A stretch of DNA of 64,000 nt from the NCBI GenBank assembly GCA_039566865.1, contig CM076954.1, positions 7,510,001 through 7,574,000 of the forward strand. The letters are read 5' to 3'. The position numbers were made by a program, and so were the translations under genes. Of the stretch, positions 35,001-45,530 are shown piece after piece (position 1 is the stretch's first letter; each line of letters starts with the position of its first letter). Origin of the DNA: Aurelia coerulea. Lineage: Eukaryota; Cnidaria; Scyphozoa; Semaeostomeae; Ulmaridae. Under the pieces are notes generated by a model. The model saw nothing but the letters and a program-made list of their open reading frames with translations. It searched no databases and was not told the DNA's origin.

Positions 35001-35675
35001 ATGTTTAACAAAATAAATTTTCCAACTTCGAATTATCGTTTCCCCATGCAACAGTCTTTATGAAAAAAAACAGGTAGATTCCGATGAATTACCCAATTTT
35101 TTGAAAAGCACGCAGAAAATGGGAAGTTGTGCTGCTTCGCCATTTTCATTTAAAAAATATAAGTTAGTAATTCAAAACGTTGATTCAAATTCTACTAATG
35201 CAATAACAGTAAATATCTTGTCATGTGTCAACGCCTCAGCTGCTTATTATGAGATGTAACCAACTAGGCCAATGGTGTAAAAATAGCCAAAATGAGCATA
35301 TTTTCTAAGGGACGCTGCGAGGCCGCACTAGCGTTCAAAAATTCAAAAAAAATTAGAGGACTGCCTTTATGCAATTATTGCTAGCCCTGTTAATTTGAAA
35401 GTATTTGAAGGAAAGACCTTAAAGTTATGACGCCTTAAAGGTACAACATTTTCAGACAATCACTTACAAAATTGTTGAGCCACCCTGAAAAAAATGAGTT
35501 TTTTGGCCCCCCTTTCCCCCATGTCAATGTTGTTTGGAAAAAAGTACTTGGTCATGCTGACAGACGTGGTTTGGCAACTTTTTAGTGGTTTTTCAACATT
35601 GACTAGGGGGGAGGGGGGAAGCAGAGGCAAAAAACTGAAAATCTGAGGGTGGCTCAACAATTTTGCAAGTGATTG

Positions 35676-36218
35676 TACATTGGAGAATATGCAAAAATTA
35701 CCATTTCCCAACTGCAGGTAAGTGGTATGCGCACAAACCGGAGAAAGTGACTGAAAATTAAGCTGCCACCGTACTATGGGACATGCCTGTAAGCACAGAC
35801 AAAGAGATAAAAGCTAATAGACCTGACATAATTATCAAAGACAAGAAAGAAAAGAAATGCATTATGATTGACATGAGTATACCATCTGAAAGAAATAAAG
35901 TATCGATTAAAGAAGTAGAGAAGCTGTCCAAGTATAAAGATCTTGAAATTGAAGTAACAAAAATGTGAGAAATGAAGACATCGACAGTTCCAATTGTAGT
36001 GGGAGCACTGGGACTCATCAAGAAAGGCCTTGAGAAGTACGTCAGTCAAATTCCTGGCCACATACGGATTGAAGAATTGCAGAAGATTGCTCTCCTCGGA
36101 AGCGCCCACATCCTGAGAAGAACGTTGTCCATCAAGTGAACACTGCTGTTGCCTTAGGGACATGGACTGACCTCGGCACAGTGGCGAGAACTGAACTGCA
36201 TTAAAAGCAAAGAACAAA
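35676..36218 (+). pseudogene. R4/Dong-like LINE copy B, restriction-like endonuclease and C terminus
   Basis: The frame continues from 17447: LHWRICKNYHFPTAGKWYAH, then KPEKVTEN, a stop codon, AATVLWDMP, and then the endonuclease block with RPDIIIKDKKEKKCIMIDMS. This gives the PD-x(14)-D spacing of restriction-like LINE endonucleases, with VEKLSKYKDLEIEV (a K..xY helix) after it. A second stop (TGA) follows VTKM, then STVPIVVGALGLIKKGLEK and KIALLGSAHILRRTLS to the natural end. Two in-frame stops mark it as a dead copy. Elements with this endonuclease (R2, R4, NeSL groups) usually have site-specific insertion. Confidence 0.8.
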
Positions 36219-36345
<127 letters not shown>

Positions 36346-36419
36346 GATATTTATATTGCGCCGTATTTCCTCAGGGCTCATAGGCGCATTACATACATTG
36401 ATTAACCTTTTGATAACCT

Positions 36420-36965
36420 TTGACACAATTTGCCAGCCACCTAGCTCTGATATGTTGATAGATATCTCCAATATTTGGTCCTTGTGTTCTCTCAAGTCTT
36501 ACGAGTACGACGGACAAATAGAGATCTGATTCTTGCAAATCTGCATGGGCCTATCCCCTTCATTTTTTCCCAATGGCAATGCAAAATGGTGAGGAACAAC
36601 AAAGTTTTTGCTGCACTAAAACTAGATGGAGTGTGGCTGCTAAAATTGCTTGATTTAACAATACCATGGATTGAAGGTGATTTGCCTGTTCGTGTTAATC
36701 TGCAAGAGCAGCCAAAGTATCAGACAAAAAACCTTCCTTCCTACTCAGTTGTGGTTACGGCCTAATTTGGCCCGTTTGTCACACTAGTGCCGAGTAAGAC
36801 TCTCTTCTTAATTCACTTAATTCTTCATCTTATGACTTCTGTTGAATTGATGTCTTCTAAAAATCCCCGAAAAAAACTATTTGGAACTTGCAAATTGATG
36901 ACTATGGCTGCTCATAGCTGCCAAGACCATGAAAGCTGTACCTGTACCATGCAGTTATGCCCAAA
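36420..36965. repeat. Dispersed repeat R1, second copy
   Basis: Collinear with 7270-7860. It contains the open stretch with IPWIEGDLPVRVNLQE, also present with small changes at about 7515-7560. It ends at aaaggatta, where a LINE fragment begins. Confidence 0.7.
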
Positions 36966-38270
36966 GGATTACTTTCATAACACACTGTTTCAATGGAATC
37001 TACTGACTGATGATATAAAAAATGCCAGCTCTCTTGCAGTGTTTAACCCTATCTGACCTGGGTGATTTGAAACACTCAATGCCTGGGGGGGGGCGGATTC
37101 CGCCCCCCCTGTTTATCTCTGTTGTCATAAGAGATATGGCAGCCAAACTTGGCACAGAGGTAGTTCATTATGTAAACAATGTAAATTTGAAATCATAATT
37201 CAATTAGCGATGTTGTTGTTGTTGCTAGAGCATGATGATCATTATGATGTCATATGACGTCATATAAATGAAAGGTTGCTAAAAGGTCATGAAACTTTAT
37301 TTTTCATAAAGAAATGAAAGATATAGATCAAAATATATATAAATTCTTAATTTAGACTTAATTGGACCAATTAAACATGATTAAAAGAGATACAAAGTTT
37401 GTTTTTCATAGAGTGCAGTATGAAAAATTGGTAACCATGGAAACAAGGCTAAAAATAGAATGTCCAAATTGTTGCAATTTTATTGCTCTATGATACAAAG
37501 TTAAACTTACGAAGTATCAGAGGCCTGCTACATGTGTGGAAAACGGTGTAAACAAAAATGTACTAGGGGGGCGGAATCCGCCCCCCCCAGGTCAGATAGG
37601 GTTAAGAGCAAGCTACTATCGACAATATGACCTTGGAAAAGAACTATGTATGGTATTCGCGACCTCGTAGGTATCAAGCGTTTGACGAAACTTCGTGTGG
37701 AGTTTAGCTCACTCAATGCACACATATTCCGTCATAACTTTGACTGCGTCAGCCCACTGTGCTTGTGTGGTATGGGCAACGAAGATAACGCACATTTCCT
37801 CCTGCACTGCCATCGGTTTCGTGTAATGCGTCGTGATCTCCTTGGTCAGCTTTCTAAAGTCCCCGGTCTTGATCTTGCAAATATGGACTCAAAAGCATTG
37901 TGTGAGTTGCTTCTCTACGGCAGCCCTCAGTTCACTATAATCGACAATAGAATAATCCTAGAAAAAAACAGGTCATTCATTGAGAGGTCTATGCGGTTGG
38001 ACTAAATACCAACATTAGCAGCAATCCCTTTTCGTCTGTAGTGTAATGTGTGAGATTGTGGGGAGATTGTTGTACTGTATTGTAGTGTGAAGTGCAACTT
38101 GGGGCTATGTAGAGTCATTCATTCATTTCTATTCTTTATACACGTAATCCCTTCAGCTACGAGAATAAATTACAAACTAAATACATAATTATATACATAG
38201 TAGATTGATCTAAGAATATGTACCTAAATAAATGTGTCTAGATGCTGTTCTTCCAGGGAGTCGTGTTTTC
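36966..38270 (+). mobile_element. LINE 3' end (APE type), 5'-truncated, interrupted by a TTAA MITE
   Basis: The ORF begins at YFHNTLFQWNLLTDDIKNAS and stops at the MITE at 37047. It resumes after 37605, with an in-frame stop, then IRDLVGIKRLTKLRVEFSSL, a Cys/His block CVSPLCLCG.....HFLLHC, and ends at 38005. The order (NxLF.WN, FK..L, then LR..FS.L..H.F, CxCG...HFLLxC, LL.G.P) is the C-terminal region of APE-type LINE polyproteins. The copy at 44931-45488 (-) is clearly related. Positions 38006-38270 are the probable 3' UTR (gtagtgtaatgtgtgag and gtcattcattcattt phrases). Confidence 0.8.
37047..37601. mobile_element. TTAA-flanked MITE, CCCTATCTGACCTGGG termini
   Basis: TTAA lies at 37043-37046 and 37602-37605. 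The ends ccctatctgacctggg and cccaggtcagataggg are exact inverse copies (16 bp), followed inward on both sides by a gggcggattccgcccc palindrome. TTAA duplication with CCC termini is typical of piggyBac-type and also Kolobok-type elements. It is 555 bp and non-coding. Removing it with one TTAA restores the phase of the host LINE. Confidence 0.85.
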
Positions 38271-38274
38271 GTTT

Positions 38275-38515
38275 TCAAGCTCCATACAATTTTTTTAGAT
38301 TTTCTTTAAATTGATAGATCAAGGGGAGTTCTCTAATTTCAATTGAAATGTTATTCCACACGCTAAGACCGGTGTAGTGAAAGCCTTTTTCCGTCTTTTC
38401 TAAGTTCATCTTCGGGATTTCGAGGTTTCTACAGTTTCTGGTATTATAAGAAGAGATCTCACGTCTTTGCTGAAATTTATTCCACAAGCTTTCTGGGCAT
38501 AGAGTGGGGCTGCCT
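38275..38515 (-). pseudogene. LINE C-terminal fragment
   Basis: The minus-strand frame reads SPTLCPESLWNKFQQRREIS, then YNTRNCRNLEIP, GLSVWNNISIEIRELP and YQFKENLKKLYGA with a stop at 38275. The Y.TR....L..P, G...WN.+...IR, and FK..LK pattern is the last part of many APE-type LINE ORFs. Upstream parts are missing. Confidence 0.7.
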
Positions 38516-39043
38516 TCTTTTTTGGAATGACTATAATTTGAATGACTATAACAGGACAGTAAATATCAATTTAATTCAATGTAGCAAAACTTAGACGAAT
38601 GTCCTCAGTCTAGGAGCCGCTCTGCTCTACATGGTTTCTCGTTGTACCTAGAGTGTCTTCTCGTTGTACAGTTTAGTGTCTTTTGGTGTGGAGTAGTGTG
38701 GTGTGGTATTGGGTTCTTTTGTTAGTTAAATTAGATTATTGTTTATATTTATTGTAAGAGTCATTCATAGTGGGGGCTAGATGACTATGTGTCTTTTCCC
38801 GCTATGATTGGCTCAGATTCTTGTATTGTAGTTTATTTTCTTAGAGATTGATATAGAAAAAAACATCTGCCACGTAGCTGGAATGAATAGAAACTGCCAG
38901 ATTAAAAAGATGTTTCTCTGTACTCAATCAAACGTCAAAACCTGTTTTTGGGACGCCCGGTATATACTTTGCCGCACCTCCAAGAATCGCCATTATTTCT
39001 GGTAGAGTTCACAAAAACACATTTGCTAGCATATGACATTACT
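38516..39043. other. Probable LINE 3' UTR remnants; no gene
   Basis: Contains ttggtgtggagtagtgtggtg and gtcattcatagtgggggcta phrases that recall the UTR at 38030-38130. A single TGTTTTTGGGACGCCCGGTA end-like sequence near 38941 recalls the TA elements, but I see no matching partner end. Confidence 0.4.
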
Positions 39044-39233
39044 ACAATAGACCTTTTAGCTATTCTATAAAAGAGCCTGGATCGAACATTATTTTTATAC
39101 ATTTTTATATGCGACGTTCGATCGAGTGGCGATAGAGCTTCTATCACTATTGTGCACATTCGAAAATTCTACACAATGTAGGAAAATAGCGTTCGATTCT
39201 GATTCTTTTCCGAATAGCTAAAAGGTCTATTGT
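39044..39233. mobile_element. MITE, 190 bp, perfect 22-bp terminal inverted repeats
   Basis: The ends acaatagaccttttagctat... and ...atagctaaaaggtctattgt are exact inverse copies over 22 bases. The flanks resemble sequence at about 41682-41720, where no such element is present. Target duplication unclear. Confidence 0.75.
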
Positions 39234-40045
39234 CATCATTTTCTTTTAAAACGTTGTTAGGTTTTCAGTTACTAATGTTTTCTAATCCGCTTTGTTAATT
39301 AAGATTCAGAAAGGTGGCTCAATTCAGCTATAGATCTCCAGAAATATACCGTTTTCATCGTAGTAGCACATTTTAAAGAGGGTCCCTTGCAGTCTCTTTG
39401 ATACTTCTCCTGTTTAAACGGAACTTTCTTTGATGCACTTTCCGTAATTCGAAACCAATTATAAACCCTTCATACCAACTCTGTCCGATTCTCTCATTTC
39501 AGTTCTTTTCTACTATTCAAGATCTTATTTACCTATGAAATTTCCTCCTTTCTTATGCACAATGTGCTGCCCTTACTGAGTACAGTTCTATTTGATATAT
39601 GCTCTGAATATCCTTGTATCCCGCTTCTTTTGACCGTTCTTTTCTCCTTTGATTGTAGTTTTTTAAACTCCTCCTCTTTATCCCTCTTTTCACTGTTTAC
39701 ATCTTCTCCATGCTAACTACTTTCTCTGTTGATACATTCTACAGACCCTTAAGATCCCCTCGATCTATCCATTAACTCATTGGCCACCCTTTGTGCTTCG
39801 TTGTTCTTTGCTTACCATAGGGAGACGCATTTGTAGCTGAAAGCTCCCAATTGGATTCATAGTTGCCCTCTTAGCCATGGTTAAGGTTTAGTTGGGTCTC
39901 GTTGCAGCTACGAATCTTGCTTTCAGTTTGCTGGAAAAATCTTCAACTTAACGCTTAAAATTGATCCCATATCGACTTGTCAAAACAATCCGATGGCCCC
40001 AAGGGCAGCAAGTTCACTTTAATCTTGAACGAAATGTTTGAATTA
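39234..40045. other. Diverged duplicate of about 41700-42000; no gene seen
   Basis: Phrases such as tgcagtctctttgatacttctc, accaactct and cagttcttttctact recur in the same order with divergence at 41850-41970 (tgcagtctctctaacatgtctc and so on). No protein is seen. Confidence 0.4.
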
Positions 40046-40047
40046 TA

Positions 40048-41038
40048 CCGGGTGTCCCAAAAAAAACGCAACAGATTTGATCGGGACTAGCGACAAGAAT
40101 TTAGGTCCAATAAATCCAAAAAAATTGTTATATAATCCTCGATAGCTAACTTGAAGATAGATACCTTGTTTGTTGATATTGGTGCATGGAGAGTTGGAAT
40201 ATTAACCTTGAATGTCCAAATTTGCTTCCATCTCCAAACCAGAGGTTTTGGGTTTTGACCATCCTGAAAACGTGCTTGAGGAATCTCCTTAGTCATATGC
40301 ATAGTGTAGTAGTGTGAGCATGCTAAGGCACACATGTTTAGGCACTTATTTCAATTGAAATTTGAAAGCTAAACATTGACAAAACATAACAATGCCGAAG
40401 GGAAAATTCGCAAAGGAATATATATTTCTTCAATCATAGTGCACCTGCAAAAGAGCCAATCACGAATGAGCATTTTCAAGAATCTTATCCATGGATAATT
40501 TTCCCTCGGGTATATTTGATTTTTTGTTTCGTAATAATTCGAAGAAAGATTATACAAAATGCATTTCATTAAAGTCATGAAGATTGCAGGAATTAATTAA
40601 TTTTTCACACCAAAACAAACTACTTCGCAGATTTCTTTCTTTTATGAGACGGATGCAATGCTAACTTTTCGAAACTTTCGAAGCATAAAAAAAGATGTCT
40701 TTTCCAGGACAAAATTGATGAATTTGATTGAATTTCTGTTCAAAAATGTTCCCCAGAATGTGGCTTTATTCTCCTATTTCAGAGTAATTCAGGAGATTCC
40801 CCAAAATAGCGCGTTTGCAGTTTAAGCTAAAAGCCACAAGCTCTGGTTTGGAGGTTCAGGCAAATTTGGACTTTCAAAATTAATATTCCAACTTTCCATG
40901 CACAAATATCATCGAACAAGGTATCCATCTTCAAGTTAGCTTTTGAGGACTATATGAAAAAATACTATGGATTGATTGGACCAAAATTCTTGTCACTAGT
41001 CCCGATTAAATCCGTTGCGTTTTTTTTGGGACACCCGG
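40048..41038. mobile_element. TA-flanked element, 991 bp, CCGGGTGTCCC termini with long TIRs
   Basis: The first 25 bases (from ccgggtgtcccaaaaaaaac) and the last 25 are inverse copies. A looser inverted match continues for roughly 250 bases inward (aacttgaagatag...accttgtt, atattggtgcatgga against tccatgcacaaatat). TA duplications lie at 40046-40047 and 41039-41040. No transposase. Likely mariner-like or related, by the TA target. Confidence 0.8.
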
Positions 41039-41040
41039 TA

Positions 41041-41985
41041 AGACTCAAGCAAGTTTCTACGACTTTTCATTCACTGAACTAAAAATGTTTCAATACCCCA
41101 TTTCCTGAATTCTTGAAGCAATAGTTCTTCATTAATCAATTTCTTAGTGGACAAATCTGTTTCCCTCCTCCAAATCGAATAAGAGTCTCCAAATAAGAAA
41201 TCTTAATGGGAAGGAGAACCGAGGAATGGCAACCAGAGTTACTGGGGGAGAAGTTTGAATATTATTTCTAAACACGTTCACACTTGTTAGAGACTGCAAG
41301 GGAAAATAAATGGCTATTTCACCTGTATAAAACACTTGGAGCGGATTCCTTTTTTCGACTCTCTAACGAGTTAGAAGAAACCTCTCCTCTCACTTCCCCA
41401 CTCATTTCTTCGAGTAGGAAATCCGTCTCCCTCCCATGTTATACACAAAATGCGATTTGCGTCACAATGCAGATATATGATTTATCTTAGGAACAAGCCT
41501 AAAAAACCATGTTTTCAAACTTTCTCGAAATTTATTAAGTACCCTCTTTACTGTTTTTTTCAGTTCCATTTCTCTCTTCATTCTTGATTGCATTTTATCT
41601 TTGTAAAATATCTTATCCTAGACATTGCATCCTTACTCTGGTATACTCGACCTTTCGCTAAGAGTTGATAACAATTGTTTTTTTGCTAGCATATGACATT
41701 ATATAATGTTCATTATTTTCTTTCCAAAGCTTGTTGAATTTCTAATAAGAATTTACTTCAACCTGTTTGCAAATCAATAGTCGAAAATAGGGAAATTGGA
41801 CAACAGAGGTGAATAGAAATGCACTTTCATCTAAGGACGTGTGCTGAGATCCATTGCAGTCTCTCTAACATGTCTCATTTTTACATGTCCCTGATGTAAT
41901 TTCTCCATTTTCAAAAGCTAGTAGAATCCTGTTGTGCCAACTCTCACCAGTTCTTTTCCCTGATTTGATTTCTACTCTCTTTACA
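41041..41985. other. Unassigned sequence; no gene seen
   Basis: AT-rich. The part from 41680 is the diverged duplicate of 39020-39500 and is free of the MITE found there. Short open frames only. Confidence 0.35.
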
Positions 41986-41989
41986 TTTC

Positions 41990-42425
41990 ACATGTAACTT
42001 CTGAAACATGGACATAAACGAAAAATATGTCACAGAAACTTAACACTCTGAATTATGGGCATACAGGAGAATGTTGAGAATATCACGGAAAGATAAAATA
42101 TCAAATGAAATAGCGCTGCGTAGAATACGAGGTCAAAGATTGTTAACTAAAACCATCAAGGAACGGAAAATACAGTACGTTGGTCACTTAGTTAGCCAAG
42201 AACACCTTCGACGAATACTTGTAGAAGCAAAAATAGCCGGCAAGAGAGGAAAAGGACAACAAAAAATATCTTGGACAGATAATACCAAGAACTAGAGTGG
42301 TTTGAGCCATGGTGAGGCTGTAAAGGTGAGGCTGTAAAGGTGGCCCCAAAATAGAGAAAGATGGCGAATTATATCACCCAACCCTCGGAAAACAGAGGAC
42401 GGAACACGAAGAAGTAGAAGAAGTT
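41990..42425 (+). pseudogene. LINE C-terminal fragment (RTE/Jockey-like end)
   Basis: The frame LWAYRRMLRISRKDKIS, RGQRLLTKTIKERKIQYVGH, GKRGKGQQKISWTDN, then a stop, with GLSHGEAVKV and RERWRI readable after it. WxYRRMLRISxxDxITN, R+.+YxGH+.R, GxRGRGRPxxxWxDxI and LGEAVxxAxDRxxWR are the standard end of a widespread LINE ORF. Stop codons and a short tandem duplication (gtgaggctgtaaag twice at about 42312-42340) break it. Confidence 0.8.
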
Positions 42426-43432
42426 GATGATGGCTAAAAAACAACGAGCTTGCAGGCATTCCTGGTACCTACAAATTCTATGCGTATGACATAAAGTATT
42501 CATTGCTATTGGATGATAGAATGGACAATATCGCAGCTTCCTTTGGTATTCGATAGCTGTATGCTAAGAGGGGCTGATCCTGGGCTAATGCTGGGATCGA
42601 TATTTAAATATTTTGGTGTCCTCTTGGTCAGCCAAAACTCACACCCTGAATTTTTGCTTGGACATTAGGAGAACAATGGACTCATGTCCAAAAATGGGTT
42701 CCTTAAAGGTGGGATTTTACTGTATGTCAGTTTTAGGAGTACTGAAAATTGGGTTGGTGGCGCGGGTTTCTCCGGATATTCAGATAGTTTGGTCATCAGT
42801 CCCAGTTAAAAATGGAATGCCATCATTCAATGCAATAAACTAAACGGAAACAGAGGACTGAGTTAGTCAGCCTATAATCGTGCTATCTGAACTATAAATT
42901 TACAACCGATTCTCGTGTGAGTTTCATTTATGGTTAGTTCATGTTTTTTGTGCATAAGCTAATCAAATCATGGGGGATTGCCGTTTGCTTCTTAGTTACA
43001 ATATCTTCAAAGGCATTGACTAATTTCTTTTCCATTAAAATGTGTTTGCGTTTATATGATCAAATTTAAGGCAGCTGAAATGTATAACTTCGTTTGCAAT
43101 GTTGATGAAGGATCTACCAAAATGTCAAAACGTCCCCTTTCTAGCTGCGTACAGGATTGCCAACAGGTCTTCTCAATGCAGTGTTCTGGTTCGTGTGCTG
43201 AACAGGTTATGCCGATTATCCTTCAAGGATTATCGATATTCGCGTTGCTCATTCAGGTGTGCGATTCTTTTGAGTTTGCGCGTAATCATTTGTGCACATT
43301 CCTGCTTCTACTTCACAACAATCTAGGAGACTATTTGAACTTATTGATAAAATGGAAATGAAGATACCGCAAGGATACCGAATTGAGATGAGAAGCATGT
43401 AAAGAAGAATATTAGGTGCTCTTACTAACAAC
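42426..43432. other. 5' flank of the carboxypeptidase-like gene
   Basis: No protein family is recognised. Overlapping plus-strand frames at 43056-43361 are short and unlike known proteins, and they could be part of the 5' UTR. A promoter was not identified. Confidence 0.35.
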
Positions 43433-43662
43433 ATGATGACGAAATTCGTGTCCAACTTCAAGATCAATTTACTGATTACAATAGGAACATCACTGCTCGC
43501 TTTTTTCATTGGCTACAATTTCAAGAATTTCGCCGGTAATGAGGTTGCGTACAAGACGACTAGATTATTGAAAGAAAAGAGAGAGTTGAAGCTGTCGGAA
43601 GAAGCTCTTCATAAATCGGCTACGGATCAAGTATCTTCTGAAAGTATCGAGAAATATTTCAG
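43433..43662 (+). CDS. Glutamate carboxypeptidase II / NAALADase-like, exon 1
   Basis: The start is the first of two ATG codons (MMTKFVSNFK). A hydrophobic segment at residues about 11-30 (INLLITIGTSLLAFFIGYNF), after a short basic N terminus, makes a type II signal anchor, as in FOLH1/NAALAD2 proteins. A polar stalk follows (TTRLLKEKRELKLSEEALHK). The exon ends with ESIEKYFR and a consensus donor AG|GTAAGT, leaving two bases of a codon (phase 2). The family is zinc peptidases (M28B) that trim glutamate from peptides or folate chains at the outer cell surface. The assignment rests mainly on exons 2 and 3, which join in frame. Confidence 0.8.
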
Positions 43663-44105
43663 GTAAGTCACAATATAGTGAATTATTTCCTTATCTCAGC
43701 TACATTTACGAATATCTGCAAAAGAAGCTGTTTTTCTGTGAAAAATTGTTTTGATTTATTTTGCTTTGCATTTTTATCCATTCCTGGCGGACATTTTTCA
43801 CTTTTAAAACATAAATTGTTGGATAGGAAAACCAGACACTCTTGTTTCGTTAAATCAACAGGTCTATCGCCACAAGAATTGTAACAGGTCTGATCAAATT
43901 GATCTGGAGAATTTGGTAGATTATGCCTTTCGATAGTTAACTTAAATTTTGGTACATTAAATAAGTAATTCAAACAACTATGATACTGTATTGGAAACTT
44001 TACAATCCTGGCCAAAACAAGTTAAAAAATAGCTGGGGCACAGGATACTTTCAGTGTTTTTGTGATGTTTCCTAAAATATAGAGGCGAAAGCATACGATT
44101 AAGAT

Positions 44106-44272
44106 CAGGGACGTAGGAAGCATCTCAAACTTGGAGGGGCACGACACTTCAAGGGCACTTATTTTATTAAGCTAAAGAGGCACTTCCTGAAAATAAAAAG
44201 GGCACTTCTTTGTTTATTCCAAAATCTTGGGGGGGCACGTGTGCCCAGTGCCCCCCGGTTCCTACGTCTCTG
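44106..44272. mobile_element. hAT-type MITE, 167 bp with exact 8-bp target duplication
   Basis: The ends cagggacgtagga and tcctacgtctctg are imperfect inverse copies. attaagat flanks both sides (44098-44105 and 44273-44280). The interior contains ggggcac and gtgccccc blocks in opposite directions. An 8-bp duplication and CAGxG ends are typical of hAT elements. Confidence 0.85.
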
Positions 44273-44597
44273 ATTAAGATCCTCTGCTCCCCTCCCCCGC
44301 CCCCAATGCAATGTTGAGAAGGTCGAATGTTATTTGATTCAAGCAACATTGAAGCGGCCAATATTGCAGAATCCTCGATATTTAGGAAGCACGTACTTCA
44401 AGGATCTTCTTGTTCGTTAATAGCACCTGATAGCTTTCGAGGGGAAATTCTAACGACACAAAAGTTGTAGAGCAATGTATCACAGATAAAGTTAACTGTC
44501 AAACTTTATAATTCATTACTGGGTAGAGACTGCAAAATATGTCATTTTTTTTCTATCAAGATTAAAAACTACAATATCTGTACTTACATTACACTGT

Positions 44598-44650
44598 ACC
44601 ATCCATAGTGAAGAAAGACATAAAGTCACCGGGTCTTCACTATGGATGGT
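44598..44650. repeat. Hairpin, perfect 17-bp arms
   Basis: accatccatagtgaaga is followed 19 bases later by its exact reverse complement. It could be a remnant of a foldback element. Confidence 0.8.
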
Positions 44651-44930
44651 AATTACAATTCAAATTAATTTTCAATACACAAAACAAAGAACAAAAACGA
44701 CAAAATTAAAGATACATTACACAAAACAGACAACAAAACAACAAAGCTAAGGCAGATTACTAGTTAAAAAGGAAGATTCGAACTTTTAAACTCGTAGGAA
44801 AACGAGAAAAAACAAATTTCAGTGTTTGTTCTGGTAATCTATCTCAGCAATGTGGGACGACAAAGAAAGGAAAGGAGAACACAACATAAAACTAATAGGG
44901 AACTGCTGTTGCTAATATGGCATCGCTAGA

Positions 44931-45530
44931 TCAATCAAATCGGCCAGAATTTTTGAGAAATGAGATCGTCGCATCCAGTATTACTCTATTTTCAATAGTA
45001 CCTAAGGATGGATTTCCAAACAAAAGTCGATTACAAAGAGTATCATCAGCTATATTATTGATACTGGCGATATCTAGTCCTGGGACATCAGAGAGCTGGT
45101 CAAAGAGATCTCTTCGAAGTACATCGTATAGGGGGCAATACAGAAGAAAGTGCTTGTTATTTTCATTGTCTTTACCACAAAAACAAACTGGGCTGAGGCA
45201 GTCAAAAGCATGTTTGAAACGATGTTCGCTTAGAGCACTGAACTGGACACGAAGTTTTGTCAACAGCTTGACACCCGAAATGTCGCAAATTTTGTATGTA
45301 GAGTTTCTAATTGGTCTAACAGTTGCAAGCAATTTATTTTTAAAGTGAAGCAGGGATTTAGAATTTCTTGTCTCATCGTCGAGTAAATTCCATTCGAATA
45401 ATGTATTATGAAAATACGTGCTAGCAAAACGGGCCGTTCTGCTGACTGGTTGTTCAAAACAAAAGGGATTTCTAAGACTGTACTGCAATTGTCGCTCTTG
45501 GGGTAGTTCGCTATATAAGTATTCATGTGA
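44931..45530 (-). pseudogene. LINE 3' end, 5'-truncated, in intron 1
   Basis: The minus-strand frame of 185 codons contains LRNPFCFEQPVSRTARFAST, YFHNTLFEWNLLDDETRN, LTKLRVQFSALSEHRFKHAF, the Cys block CLSPVCFCGKDNENNKHFLL with YCPLY, and LLFGNPSLGTIENRVIL to the stop at 44931. It is the same family as 36966-38005 and, at its end, 12312-12465. The retained frame is uninterrupted, so the insertion may be fairly young. The RT core is missing. Confidence 0.85.

Larger units (their letters stand above)
17448..35675. repeat. 18.2-kb tandem array: seven 2.55-2.58-kb units plus a terminal MITE copy
   Basis: Units start at 17448, 20031, 22614, 25197, 27779, 30329 and 32907. A final copy of only the 219-bp first part occupies 35457-35675. 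Unit lengths are 2583, 2583, 2583, 2582, 2550, 2578 and 2550, and sequences are nearly identical. Every unit begins with the same 219-bp inverted-repeat element, and the array also ends with it, so the block is (element + spacer) x 7 + element. The outer edges are flanked by TA (17446-17447 and 35676-35677), and the host LINE frame is continuous when the block and one TA are removed. Open frames repeated in each unit (a 138-codon frame on the minus strand, 82 and 91 codons on the plus strand, about 98-111 codons on the minus strand) match nothing I know and overlap each other, so I do not call them genes. Confidence 0.92.

Noticed and set aside
43056..43361. 101-codon plus frame upstream of carboxypeptidase exon 1
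   Set aside because: Competing frames are equally open, there is no family resemblance, and it is separated by stops from exon 1.
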